Positions 7,556 through 15,083 are shown, counted from the stretch's first letter. The stretch: 17,457 nt of DNA from an uncultured Bacteroidales bacterium (GCA_900554845.1 USIY01000022.1:1-17457), one strand, 5' to 3'. Made by a program: numbers and translations. Notes: generated by a model not told the origin, from the sequence alone.

Positions 7556-7630
7556 CAACGCTTTCGCATCCGACGATATATAGGGTGCATTGAACAGAAT
7601 ATAAACCAACAAAAAATAGCAAAGCAAAAC

Positions 7631-7822
7631 ATGATTATCGTACAAGTAAAGGAAGGCGAGAACATCGAGAAAGCCCTCAAGAAATTCAAGCGTAAATTTG
7701 AGAAGACCGGCATCATCCGCGAGCTTCGCAGCCGTCAGGCTTTCGAGAAGCCTTCGGTAACGAATCGTAAGAAGATGGTCAAGGCCATTTACGTGCAGCA
7801 GCTGCGTCAGGCCGAGCAGTAA
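7631..7822 (+). CDS. rpsU: Small ribosomal subunit protein bS21
   Basis: This is a 63-residue basic protein of the 30S platform, next to the anti-Shine-Dalgarno end of 16S rRNA. The sequence MIIVQVKEGENIEKALKKFK, then FEKTGIIRELRSRQ and PSVTNRKKMVKA, is characteristic, and its length is usual for the family. ATG 7631 is chosen because it matches the family N-terminus; the frame is open upstream to 7526 but that part is not conserved in style. The leader just before the ATG is A-rich with no AGGAGG-like site. A strong hairpin follows the stop and separates this presumably highly expressed gene from the recombinase gene. Confidence 0.97.
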   Translation: MIIVQVKEGENIEKALKKFKRKFEKTGIIRELRSRQAFEKPSVTNRKKMVKAIYVQQLRQAEQ

Positions 7823-7839
7823 TCGCCCCTTCACTATGA

Positions 7840-7886
7840 GACATATCACGGTATGGATTATATGATCCGTACCGTATTGTTATGTC
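7840..7886 (+). terminator. Stem-loop between rpsU and the recombinase gene
   Basis: GACATA (7840-7845) pairs with TATGTC (7881-7886). Inside it ACGGTATGGAT (7848-7858) pairs with ATCCGTACCGT (7865-7875) through one T-G wobble, leaving a 6-nt loop. No T-run follows, so it is not a classic intrinsic terminator. It may be an attenuating or mRNA-stabilising element that lowers read-through into the recombinase gene. Confidence 0.55.
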
Positions 7887-7898
7887 CTATCCTAAACA

Positions 7899-8831
7899 AT
7901 GACTGAAGAATTCGGAAAATACCTACGGCTGGAGCTTAACCGCAGCGAGCACACCGTCAACGCCTATATGCGTGACATAAGGCAATTCGCCGCATGGCTG
8001 AGTTCAACACGTAACGAGAATGATTCAGATACAGTCCCACATATCGAGAGTCTAATAAAACCGGGAGCAGTTGCCGCAAATGATGTGCGCGACTGGTTGG
8101 GAAGCATGGCGAGTCAGGGCATCGGGGCAGCCTCCGTCCGACGTAAAACACAATCATTGAGAGCTTTGTTCAGGTGGGCGATGCGAACAGGTCGTTTACA
8201 CTCCAATCCGGCGGATGACGTGATTCTGGCAAAACTTCCAAAACATCTTCCCAACATAGTGAAAGTTCCGGAATTGGAACAGTTATTGGACTTCGATCCA
8301 GACAATGACTATTCCGCGGCACGAGCACATCTGGTAATCAATATGTTGTACAGTCTCGGATTGCGTCAAGCCGAATTGCTTGCCCTTACCGACGAAGACA
8401 TGCGCCCCGCAGCCTATGGCTATGAAATGCGCATTATAGGAAAAGGAAGCAAGGAACGAATACTTCCCGTTCCTCCTGACCTCGCTTCAGAAATTCAACA
8501 TATGCAGACAATGCGAGACAAGCATTATCCGGATATTCCGTCACCCCGGCACATCATAGCCGGCCCACACGGCGCGCTTAGCAAAAAAACGCTTTACGAC
8601 ACTGTGCGCAAAGCATTGTCCGGGACTTCCGCGGCTCGCAGAAGTCCCCATATACTGCGTCATTCCTTCGCAACCGCTCTATTGGCGAACGGAGCAAACC
8701 TTGATGCAGTGAGACAATTGCTTGGGCACGCTTCCCTCAGCACCACTCAGATTTACACTCACCTCTCCCCTGCAGAGTTACGTCAGGCTTACAATTCGGC
8801 ACATCCCCGAGGTGACCATAAAGACAAATAA
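7899..8831 (+). CDS. xerC: Tyrosine recombinase of the XerC/XerD type
   Basis: This is a site-specific recombinase expected to resolve chromosome dimers at dif. Its 310 residues match the Xer length. A SAM-like core-binding domain (about 1-95, starting FGKYLRLELNRSEHTVNAYM) precedes the catalytic domain. Catalytic residues are complete: R156 (LGLRQAE), K182 (GKGSKER), H251 and R254 (PHILRHSFA), H277 (LLGHASL) and nucleophile Y286 (TQIYTH). Its position between rpsU and hpf is, to my knowledge, usual in Bacteroidales, which supports a housekeeping Xer role over a mobile-element integrase. Nothing in the flanks looks like an attachment site. Choosing XerC over XerD rests on that context and is less certain than the family. 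Confidence 0.9.
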   Translation: MTEEFGKYLRLELNRSEHTVNAYMRDIRQFAAWLSSTRNENDSDTVPHIESLIKPGAVAANDVRDWLGSMASQGIGAASVRRKTQSLRALFRWAMRTGRLHSNPADDVILAKLPKHLPNIVKVPELEQLLDFDPDNDYSAARAHLVINMLYSLGLRQAELLALTDEDMRPAAYGYEMRIIGKGSKERILPVPPDLASEIQHMQTMRDKHYPDIPSPRHIIAGPHGALSKKTLYDTVRKALSGTSAARRSPHILRHSFATALLANGANLDAVRQLLGHASLSTTQIYTHLSPAELRQAYNSAHPRGDHKDK

Positions 8832-8923
8832 TCTTCAATTGTAATTTAACACGCAACGTCCATCCGGATACAAATTCTTATAATTTTTTGTCCGCAAATA
8901 GACATTCTTATCCATTTTTTTGT

Positions 8924-8931
8924 TATCTTTG
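8924..8931 (+). promoter_or_regulatory. hpf: Putative -7 box of the hpf promoter
   Basis: TATCTTTG exactly matches TAnnTTTG, and a T-rich tract precedes it. No convincing TTTG lies about 20 nt upstream, so the -33 element is weak. Transcription would start near 8938, about 40 nt before the hpf ATG. Confidence 0.6.
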
Positions 8932-8944
8932 TAAACGAACCAAA

Positions 8945-8960
8945 GCCGGAGCCGTCCGGC
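8945..8960 (+). promoter_or_regulatory. hpf: GC-rich hairpin in the hpf leader
   Basis: GCCGGA (8945-8950) and TCCGGC (8955-8960) form a perfect 6-bp stem around the 4-nt loop GCCG, 17 nt before the hpf start codon. In this A-rich leader context it stands out, and it could affect translation initiation or mRNA stability. Confidence 0.5.
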
Positions 8961-8977
8961 TTGCAAAACCCAACGCT

Positions 8978-9271
8978 ATGGAAGCCAAAATCAAAGCCAT
9001 TCACTTCGACATCACCGAAAAGCTGGTGAGTTTCATCAACAAGAAGATAGACAAACTGGAACGTCGATTCGAGGCAATCGCCGACGCAGAAGTGACCCTG
9101 AAGGTAGTGAAGCCCGAAACGGCTATGAACAAGGAAGCCTCCGTACGACTCGTCATCCCCAAGAGCGGTGACCTGTTCGCATCCAAGACAGCCGACACCT
9201 TCGAGGAAGCCGTAGACCTCTGTCTCGCAGCTCTGGAACCTCAATTGGAAAAGAACAAAGGCAAGAATTGA
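8978..9271 (+). CDS. hpf: Ribosome hibernation-promoting factor, short form (HPF/RaiA family)
   Basis: This protein binds the 30S subunit in the decoding channel of idle ribosomes and blocks mRNA and tRNA binding during slow growth. With ATG 8978 it has 97 residues, the single beta-alpha-beta domain of short HPF/YfiA; the C-terminal dimerisation domain of long HPF is absent. Family features include the N-terminal MEAKIKAIHFDITEKLVSFI, INKKIDKLERRF and the second helix TFEEAVDLCLAALEPQL. The frame is open further upstream to 8888, but that part contains the putative promoter and does not resemble the family. Only one nucleotide separates its stop from the mltG ATG. Confidence 0.95.
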   Translation: MEAKIKAIHFDITEKLVSFINKKIDKLERRFEAIADAEVTLKVVKPETAMNKEASVRLVIPKSGDLFASKTADTFEEAVDLCLAALEPQLEKNKGKN

Positions 9272-9272
9272 T

Positions 9273-10370
9273 ATGCCACAACGGCGTACGGACTCAAATA
9301 TGCCAAAAAGGCGTAGTGACATACCGGACAACAGACATCCCCGGACCGAGCATAAAGGTCGGGGGATGCTCTATGTTATGCTGGCGCTTACCGTCCTGTT
9401 GATAATTTTCATGGTGGCGCTCTGGCCTTTTGTGATGACAGACGCTCCGCAAGACGCCACTATTCGGATTCCCCGCAATGCCACAGAAAAAAACGTGCAC
9501 GACTCCCTTACCAAATATTACGGAGATTCTTATGCCTCGTATGTAATGAAACTGGCCGGGTTGCGCCGCACTGATTTCTCAAAACGTCACGGTGCATACA
9601 GGATTAATAAAGGAGACAATGCCATATCGGCAATGCGCCGCCTCACGTCCGGAGCGCAGACTCCGGTAAAATTCACGCTTAACGGATATCGATCGCTCAG
9701 CGAGATGATCCAAAGAATCTCCGCTCGCTTCGATTTCACTCCCGATTCCCTCCGAGCCGCCCTCTATGACACAAAATTCCTGAGCACTTACGGTCTGAAC
9801 GCAGACAACGCAATGGTCCTGTTCGTGAATGACACATATGAGGCTTATTGGTCGTCGTCTCCTCAACAAGTGCTGGACAAACTGGGCGACAATTACGCAC
9901 TCTTATGGAACGACCAAAACAAAGCCAAGGCATCCGATCTGGGACTGAAACCCGAAGAAATCATGATCCTCGCAAGTATCGTCGACGAAGAAACGAATGC
10001 CGTTCAGGAGAAAGGAACCGTGGGCAGACTCTATATCAACCGTCTGCATCAAGGCATGAGACTCCAGTCGGACCCCACTGTACGCTTTGCGCTCAACGAT
10101 TTCACAATCCGCCGCGTTAAAGGCTCAGATCTGAAAGCAAACTCCCCCTACAACACTTATATGTATGCGGGTTTGCCGCCTGGACCCATACGGACAGTCG
10201 GCAAATCCACAGTCTCGGAAATTCTTGATTCGAAACCCAATAATTATCTGTACATGTGCGCTAAGGAGGATTTCTCCGGCACACATAATTTTGCAACGGA
10301 TTACGACGAACATATGCGCAATGCCAAGCGATATCAACAGGCGCTTGATGAACGCGGCATTGTTCGGTGA
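9273..10370 (+). CDS. mltG: Endolytic murein transglycosylase MltG (YceG family)
   Basis: This inner-membrane enzyme cleaves nascent peptidoglycan strands inside the chain and is thought to release them from the synthase. Of 365 residues, about 1-31 are basic and cytoplasmic, 32-54 form one transmembrane helix (GMLYVMLALTVLLIIFMV), and the rest is periplasmic. The catalytic region ASIVDEETNAVQEKGTV has E240 aligned with E. coli MltG Glu218. INRLHQGMRLQSDPTV and YNTYMYAGLPPGPI are family signatures. Two starts are possible, ATG 9273 and ATG 9300, because the first 24 or so bases are nearly repeated (MPQRRTD and MPKRRSD); I keep the first, one nucleotide after hpf. The next gene overlaps or begins 29 nt after the stop. 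Confidence 0.95.
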   Translation: MPQRRTDSNMPKRRSDIPDNRHPRTEHKGRGMLYVMLALTVLLIIFMVALWPFVMTDAPQDATIRIPRNATEKNVHDSLTKYYGDSYASYVMKLAGLRRTDFSKRHGAYRINKGDNAISAMRRLTSGAQTPVKFTLNGYRSLSEMIQRISARFDFTPDSLRAALYDTKFLSTYGLNADNAMVLFVNDTYEAYWSSSPQQVLDKLGDNYALLWNDQNKAKASDLGLKPEEIMILASIVDEETNAVQEKGTVGRLYINRLHQGMRLQSDPTVRFALNDFTIRRVKGSDLKANSPYNTYMYAGLPPGPIRTVGKSTVSEILDSKPNNYLYMCAKEDFSGTHNFATDYDEHMRNAKRYQQALDERGIVR

Positions 10371-10399
10371 CCATATTTACGAGCACACTACCCAGACCG

Positions 10400-11569
10400 A
10401 TGAGATATTGGCCGTTGATAATCGCGTCAATTTACGCTGTGTTCAATGCTCACACGGCATGTGCCGACGAGTTCTCAATGGACTTGTCGCCGCTTGTTGT
10501 GGATTCGGCGATGTTGGCTCCCCCTGATTCCATAGACGCCAGAACCACCGGCACGTATGCAGAAAACGACTGGCTGTACAGACTGAAACACAAACAACTG
10601 GATATTGAAGACCCTGCCGTCAGATGGCCCTCGCCTTTCGTGGCATGGTGCATAGGGGCTTACAACTGGATCAACCGCACGTTCAACCGCCATGATCCGG
10701 AATGGGTAAAAGGCGACGGATACAACTTCAAGGCGCTTCTTCTCTCCGACAACTGGGTTGATACTTATACTTTCAATTACAAGGATTTCCCCTCCCTGTC
10801 AATTTGGGACCGTATGTACCCTAACCTTGGCGCATATATCAAATATCTGGGAATCTCTTTAGGATATTCAGTCGATATGGGTACAATTTTTAACGGTGAC
10901 AAATCCACCCACCGCAAGTTCACCGTTGGCTTGAGTTGTGCGAAGTTCTCCATTGAAGCATTGATGTGGGAAAGCAATGTGTCGACCCACATCCGTGCAT
11001 ATGGAGACATCCATAATTTCAAACTTTTAAAAATCCCTTATGACGGCCTGAAATTCAGTGAGGCCAACATCAGCGCTTTCTATTATTTCAACAACAAGAA
11101 ATTCTCTCTCGGGGCCGTCCATTCTTTCTCAAACAATCAGCTCAAATCAGCCGGTTCTGCAATAGCCGGATTCAGTTTCAACCTTTATGGAGCGGAATTC
11201 GACTTCACCGAACTTGCGGAAAAGATTCCGGATTTCCAAAAATATCCGTTTGATTATTACAATTTCCATTACCGCACCTACAACCTTATGGGGGGATACT
11301 CCTACAACTGGGTACTTAACAGGCATCTGGTGTTCAACATCACCGCCATACCCGGCGCTGGCATCGTATCAACAGCCGGCGACAGCACCATCGGCCAGGA
11401 CATCCTGATGTCATTGTACGGTAAAGGCATGATGGGTTTGCTTTATACTTATAAACGGCTTTTCGTAGGACTAAGGGGCACCATCACAGGAAACGCATTT
11501 CTGGCCAAAGACGTGACCTTCACCAATACTTTACAAAACTATCAGCTTGCCGTCGGCATTAAATTTTAA
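10400..11569 (+). CDS. DUF4421 family protein, probable outer-membrane beta-barrel
   Basis: This family is common in Bacteroidetes and has no established function. With ATG 10400 the protein has 389 residues and a clear signal peptide, MRYWPLIIASIYAVFNAHTA, with likely cleavage after ACA22. A GTG at 10367 overlapping the mltG stop (GTGA) would add 11 residues that spoil the signal peptide, so I prefer the ATG. The mature part contains SDNWVDTYTFNYKD and a run of alternating polar and aromatic strands (for example FTVGLSCAKFSIEALMW and NLMGGYSYNWVLNRHLVF), ending in LQNYQLAVGIKF. A terminal aromatic residue is typical of outer-membrane barrels. ribD starts one nucleotide after its stop. Confidence 0.8.
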   Translation: MRYWPLIIASIYAVFNAHTACADEFSMDLSPLVVDSAMLAPPDSIDARTTGTYAENDWLYRLKHKQLDIEDPAVRWPSPFVAWCIGAYNWINRTFNRHDPEWVKGDGYNFKALLLSDNWVDTYTFNYKDFPSLSIWDRMYPNLGAYIKYLGISLGYSVDMGTIFNGDKSTHRKFTVGLSCAKFSIEALMWESNVSTHIRAYGDIHNFKLLKIPYDGLKFSEANISAFYYFNNKKFSLGAVHSFSNNQLKSAGSAIAGFSFNLYGAEFDFTELAEKIPDFQKYPFDYYNFHYRTYNLMGGYSYNWVLNRHLVFNITAIPGAGIVSTAGDSTIGQDILMSLYGKGMMGLLYTYKRLFVGLRGTITGNAFLAKDVTFTNTLQNYQLAVGIKF

Positions 11570-11570
11570 C

Positions 11571-12539
11571 ATGAACACATCGAAGGAGAATATTGACGAA
11601 TATTGGATGCGGCGCGCGTTGCAGCTCGCTTCCAACGGAGCCGGCCATGTATCTCCCAACCCTATGGTTGGAGCCGTTATTGTAGGGGCGGACGGCAGAA
11701 TACTGGGAGAAGGCTGGCATCGTAAATATGGCGGCCCGCATGCTGAAGTCCAGGCCTTCATGAACGTCCTGCCTGAAGACGAGCCGTTATTGCGCCATGC
11801 CACTATATACGTGACGCTCGAACCTTGTTCGCACTATGGCAAGACTCCCCCATGCGCCCTTTTGTTGAAAAGCAAAGGAATACGACGCGCCGTCATTGGC
11901 TGCGGAGACCCTAATCCAAAAGTAGCCGGCAAAGGCATAGCCATTCTTAGAGAAGCCGGTATCGAAGTGGCTGAAAATGTGTTGCGTGACGAATGTATGG
12001 CATTGAACAAACGCTTCATGACAGCACAGATTTACCATCGTCCGTGGATATTGCTAAAATGGGCGCAGAGCGCCGATGGCTTCATGGCCGCAGTCAATCC
12101 CGATTATGAATCATGGCCCGGAGCGCAACCTTATAAACCCGTGAAATTATCTACACCTGTCGGAGCTGTATTGATGCACAGAGAACGGACTTTGACCGAC
12201 GCCATTATGGTTGGCACCAACACTCTTTTGGCAGACAACCCTTCCCTCACAGCCAGATTATGGCCTGGGAAGTCACCTCGTCCGGTAATATTTAGGTCAC
12301 CTGATGTTCCCGATAATCTAAATGTGTTTGACCGTGATCCGATAATTCTGGATCCTGCGCTTCCATTGGAGAGGAATATGAAAAAACTATTCACCGAACA
12401 CGGTGTTACTTCGATAATGGTGGAAGGAGGCTCCAAATTGCTGCAATCTTTCCTCGATGCCGGACTTTACGATGAAATCCGCATTGAAAAATCGGATATA
12501 ATTCTGTCAAACGGCTTAATAGTGCCGAAAATTTCGTAA
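11571..12539 (+). CDS. ribD: Bifunctional riboflavin biosynthesis deaminase/reductase RibD
   Basis: This cytoplasmic enzyme performs two successive steps of riboflavin synthesis: deamination of the diaminopyrimidine from GTP, then NADPH-dependent reduction of the ribose. The protein has 322 residues. The zinc deaminase domain (about 8-150) shows PNPMVGAVIV, the H57-A-E59 motif (GGPHAEVQAF) and C86/C95 in EPCSHYGKTPPC. The reductase domain (about 150-322) shows LLKWAQSADGFMA, DAIMVGTNTLLADNPSLTAR and MVEGGSKLLQSFLDAGLYDE. It is shorter at the C-terminus than E. coli RibD, which I believe is usual in Bacteroidetes. ATG 11571 directly follows the previous stop (1 nt), so translation is likely coupled. 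No FMN riboswitch is seen, as expected inside an operon. Confidence 0.96.
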   Translation: MNTSKENIDEYWMRRALQLASNGAGHVSPNPMVGAVIVGADGRILGEGWHRKYGGPHAEVQAFMNVLPEDEPLLRHATIYVTLEPCSHYGKTPPCALLLKSKGIRRAVIGCGDPNPKVAGKGIAILREAGIEVAENVLRDECMALNKRFMTAQIYHRPWILLKWAQSADGFMAAVNPDYESWPGAQPYKPVKLSTPVGAVLMHRERTLTDAIMVGTNTLLADNPSLTARLWPGKSPRPVIFRSPDVPDNLNVFDRDPIILDPALPLERNMKKLFTEHGVTSIMVEGGSKLLQSFLDAGLYDEIRIEKSDIILSNGLIVPKIS

Positions 12540-12544
12540 ATTTG
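12537..12544 (+). promoter_or_regulatory. Putative -7 box before the MATE gene
   Basis: TAAATTTG, whose first three bases are the ribD stop codon, exactly matches TAnnTTTG. Transcription would begin near 12551, only a few bases before ATG 12555, giving an almost leaderless message. No good -33 element is visible, so read-through from ribD may be the main route. Confidence 0.4.
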
Positions 12545-12554
12545 CAAATCAGAT

Positions 12555-13967
12555 ATGGCGAAAGAATTTGTTGACCCGCAGGAACGTTTGCTGGAGCTGG
12601 GAACGGCACCGGTAGGCAAACTGTTGCTTAAATACAGTCTTCCTGCCGTAGTCGGCACGGTCATAAGCGCGGTCTACAACATCATCGACTCCATAGTGAT
12701 TGGCCACGCCATTGACGACCCCAACGTCGTCAGCGGTATTGCGGTGACGTTCCCTGTGATGAACATCGTGACGGCATTGGGCATGCTTATCGGTGCCGGC
12801 GCCGCTACGAGAGTCTCTATTGTCATGGGTCAGAAGGATATGCGTGTGGCCCAGATAATTTTGGGCAATTGTGTGCAGCTCACTCTGATAATAGGAATAT
12901 TGTACGCCTCTGCCTTCGCGATTTTCATGGATCCGGTACTGAGAATTTTCGGAGCTTCCGACAATTCCCTGCCTTATGCACGCGAATTTATGATGTGGGT
13001 TCTTCCCGGCTGCGTGCTTATGAACCTGACGTTCAGCTACAACAACGTGATGCGAGCTTCAGGCTATCCCTCCAAGGCCATGTACACCAACATGATAGGC
13101 GCACTCATAAACGTCATTCTGGCGCCGCTGTTCCTGTTCGGGTTCAAATGGGGCATCCGCGGAGCTGCAATCGCCACCGACATCTCAATGTTGATAACGG
13201 CAACTTGGGTAATGAGCCATTTTTTCAACAAGAAGAACACTCTGCATTTTGTAAAGGGTACATTCAAGTTCAACTGGCCCGTGATCCGCAGCGTCCTTTA
13301 TATCGGCATGGCGCCGTTTCTGATCAACATCACAGGATCTGCGATCAACGCTATTGCCAACAATACGCTGCTGAATTACGGCGGAGACAACGCTATTGCA
13401 GCCGTAGTTGTGTTCAACCGGTTCGTCACCATTTTCGTATTCATTGTCATAGGAATATGCCAAGGAATGCAGCCAATCATAGGCTACAATTACGGTAGCG
13501 GCCGATTCAACCGTTTGATCAAGACATTTACGCTTGCGGCATGTTGTGGAGTGTTGGTAACCACGACCGGAAGTGTGCTAGGCGCCTTGATGCCTCGTTC
13601 AATCGCCTCGATGTTCATGCAGGATGCCGAACAGATTGAATGCGCCGTCAACTGTCTGAAAATAACCACTCTTACATTCTGGATGGTCGGATTCCAGATC
13701 GTCACCACCAACTTGTTCCAGGCGTTGGGCATGGCAGGAAAATCAATTTTCCTGTCGCTGACACGACAGATGATATTTATGGTGCCCTTGCTGTTCACTC
13801 TTCCTCACATCTGGGGATTGAACGGAGTATGGGCAACTTATCCTATTTCCGACTTCCTGTCGGTTCTTGTGGCCATAGTGATGCTTATGATGCTGATGAG
13901 AAAGATCCGCAAACAGACGATGGAACAACCGAATATGACGAACAGTCAGATAGAAAGGGAACTGTGA
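12555..13967 (+). CDS. MATE family efflux transporter
   Basis: This is an inner-membrane antiporter of the multidrug and toxic compound extrusion family, which exports organic cations or other small molecules using Na+ or H+. The length of 470 residues fits twelve transmembrane helices in two MatE halves (about 15-175 and 240-400). Recognisable stretches are LLLKYSLPAVVGTVISAVYN, IDSIVIGHAI, NNVMRASGYPSKAMYTNMIG and ICQGMQPIIGYNYGSGRF. The last corresponds to the conserved QGxQPxxGYNYGA motif of the second half. The C-terminal 30 residues are polar. It starts 15 nt after the ribD stop and ends 15 bp from the convergent EpsG-like gene, leaving no room for a hairpin terminator. Substrate unknown. 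Confidence 0.95.
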   Translation: MAKEFVDPQERLLELGTAPVGKLLLKYSLPAVVGTVISAVYNIIDSIVIGHAIDDPNVVSGIAVTFPVMNIVTALGMLIGAGAATRVSIVMGQKDMRVAQIILGNCVQLTLIIGILYASAFAIFMDPVLRIFGASDNSLPYAREFMMWVLPGCVLMNLTFSYNNVMRASGYPSKAMYTNMIGALINVILAPLFLFGFKWGIRGAAIATDISMLITATWVMSHFFNKKNTLHFVKGTFKFNWPVIRSVLYIGMAPFLINITGSAINAIANNTLLNYGGDNAIAAVVVFNRFVTIFVFIVIGICQGMQPIIGYNYGSGRFNRLIKTFTLAACCGVLVTTTGSVLGALMPRSIASMFMQDAEQIECAVNCLKITTLTFWMVGFQIVTTNLFQALGMAGKSIFLSLTRQMIFMVPLLFTLPHIWGLNGVWATYPISDFLSVLVAIVMLMMLMRKIRKQTMEQPNMTNSQIEREL

Positions 13968-13982
13968 TGAGCGAATTCCAGA

Positions 13983-15083
13983 CTAATCTATTGTCGAAAC
14001 TGTCGTCAACAACACATATGCCGTTTGTAAATTCAACACCACCATAATAAGTGGCGGCAGGAACATCACGTAATAATATTTGCGCCATACCATCGGGAAC
14101 ATAGCCAAAGTAAAAATGTCCGCAAGTCCGAACAATTCGCCCATACGGCCCTGCATGACAGGAATATCTCCAAAAATCAGGAAACAAACCTGCGAGAATA
14201 TCGACAACAGAAGACACGGTATGGCCAACGGATAGTGGTCCTTGATATGATCGATGCGAAAAATCATCACAAATAACAATAGACACATTATAACGCGCCT
14301 TATACCAATACCCATAGCCACATTATAGGTTTTGTTCCCCATATATGCCTCGAAGAACTTATTGATGAACTCAAGCGGTATGAATTTCATGTAAGAACCT
14401 ATATAGTTCTGAGTAATTCCCATTGCAATGGCAACCAAAAGAACTCCGGCCCAAAACCATTTGAACATTCTCTTGACGGGAAGGAAGAACATCGGGACAA
14501 ACACAATCGCCGAATAGTGGAACAAGGTCGCGACGGTTATCAAAGGGAAGTAATACCACCATTTTCTTTCTGCTATGAATTGAATGGAGAAGAGAACAAT
14601 TCCAGCGGCAACGGCTCCTCTGATCTGAATCATGTCATGAAGCACATAATCCAATGTGAGATAAACCATCAACGAGAGCCAAAGGTTGGGAGCTTTTTTA
14701 GTGATTGCCAACATATGGAAGCCTACCGACAGAACGGCGTAGACCAGAAGCAATATCGTAAAACTGGGCGATATCAATGTGATCAAGCCGAATGTAGGCT
14801 CTACACCGCGTCGGTTGAAACGCGAAGACCCCATATCGTACATGCGTTGATACATCAAATTGTCGCTAATTGTTTCTGATTTGTTGACACACAATACTAC
14901 AAGCATAGCGAACAGCAACGCCATCCAGATATATACTATTATTCGCGCAGAGGGAGCCACTCCTCTAAGGGCATCATAATCGGGGCTTTCCTCTGCGTCG
15001 TATGCATACGCCAGACGTTCCGAGGCCAACGGCAATGTCATTACCGCTGCCACAATAAGTATGAGAAAATATACTTCTACCAC
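13983..15083 (-). CDS. EpsG-family polysaccharide polymerase-like membrane protein
   Basis: The EpsG/Wzy-like family members are multispanning inner-membrane proteins thought to polymerise repeat units of exopolysaccharide or O-antigen at the periplasmic face. The 366 residues form about ten hydrophobic segments. Family-like features are SDNLMYQRMYD (about 73-83), EPTFGLITLI (95-104), DYVLHDMIQIRGAVAAGI (about 145-162) and LFHYSAIVFVPMFFL (187-201). The start is GTG at 15083, the only usual start codon before the in-frame stop just upstream. No clear promoter was found on this strand. It faces the MATE gene tail to tail and is divergent from rpoN. It is the only minus-strand chromosomal gene here and may serve the glycosyltransferases at 2593-6814. 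Confidence 0.85.
   Translation of the reverse strand: MVEVYFLILIVAAVMTLPLASERLAYAYDAEESPDYDALRGVAPSARIIVYIWMALLFAMLVVLCVNKSETISDNLMYQRMYDMGSSRFNRRGVEPTFGLITLISPSFTILLLVYAVLSVGFHMLAITKKAPNLWLSLMVYLTLDYVLHDMIQIRGAVAAGIVLFSIQFIAERKWWYYFPLITVATLFHYSAIVFVPMFFLPVKRMFKWFWAGVLLVAIAMGITQNYIGSYMKFIPLEFINKFFEAYMGNKTYNVAMGIGIRRVIMCLLLFVMIFRIDHIKDHYPLAIPCLLLSIFSQVCFLIFGDIPVMQGRMGELFGLADIFTLAMFPMVWRKYYYVMFLPPLIMVVLNLQTAYVLLTTVSTID

Noticed and set aside
7899..8831. Recombinase considered as integrase of a mobile element
   Set aside because: Flanking housekeeping genes, Xer-like length and no attachment repeats argue for a chromosomal Xer protein.
8832..8977. Gap between the recombinase gene and hpf searched for tRNA genes or a dif-like site
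   Set aside because: No cloverleaf-like arrangement or dif-like palindrome was seen; the gap is AT-rich promoter sequence plus a short hairpin.
12869..13498. 209-codon plus-strand frame inside the MATE gene
   Set aside because: Out-of-frame reading of a clear membrane transporter; the translation is rich in Arg, His and Gln and has no membrane segments.
13967..14047. 26-codon frame overlapping the MATE stop (TGATGA)
   Set aside because: The overlap looks like coupling, but the frame is antisense to the EpsG-like gene, very short and unlike known peptides.
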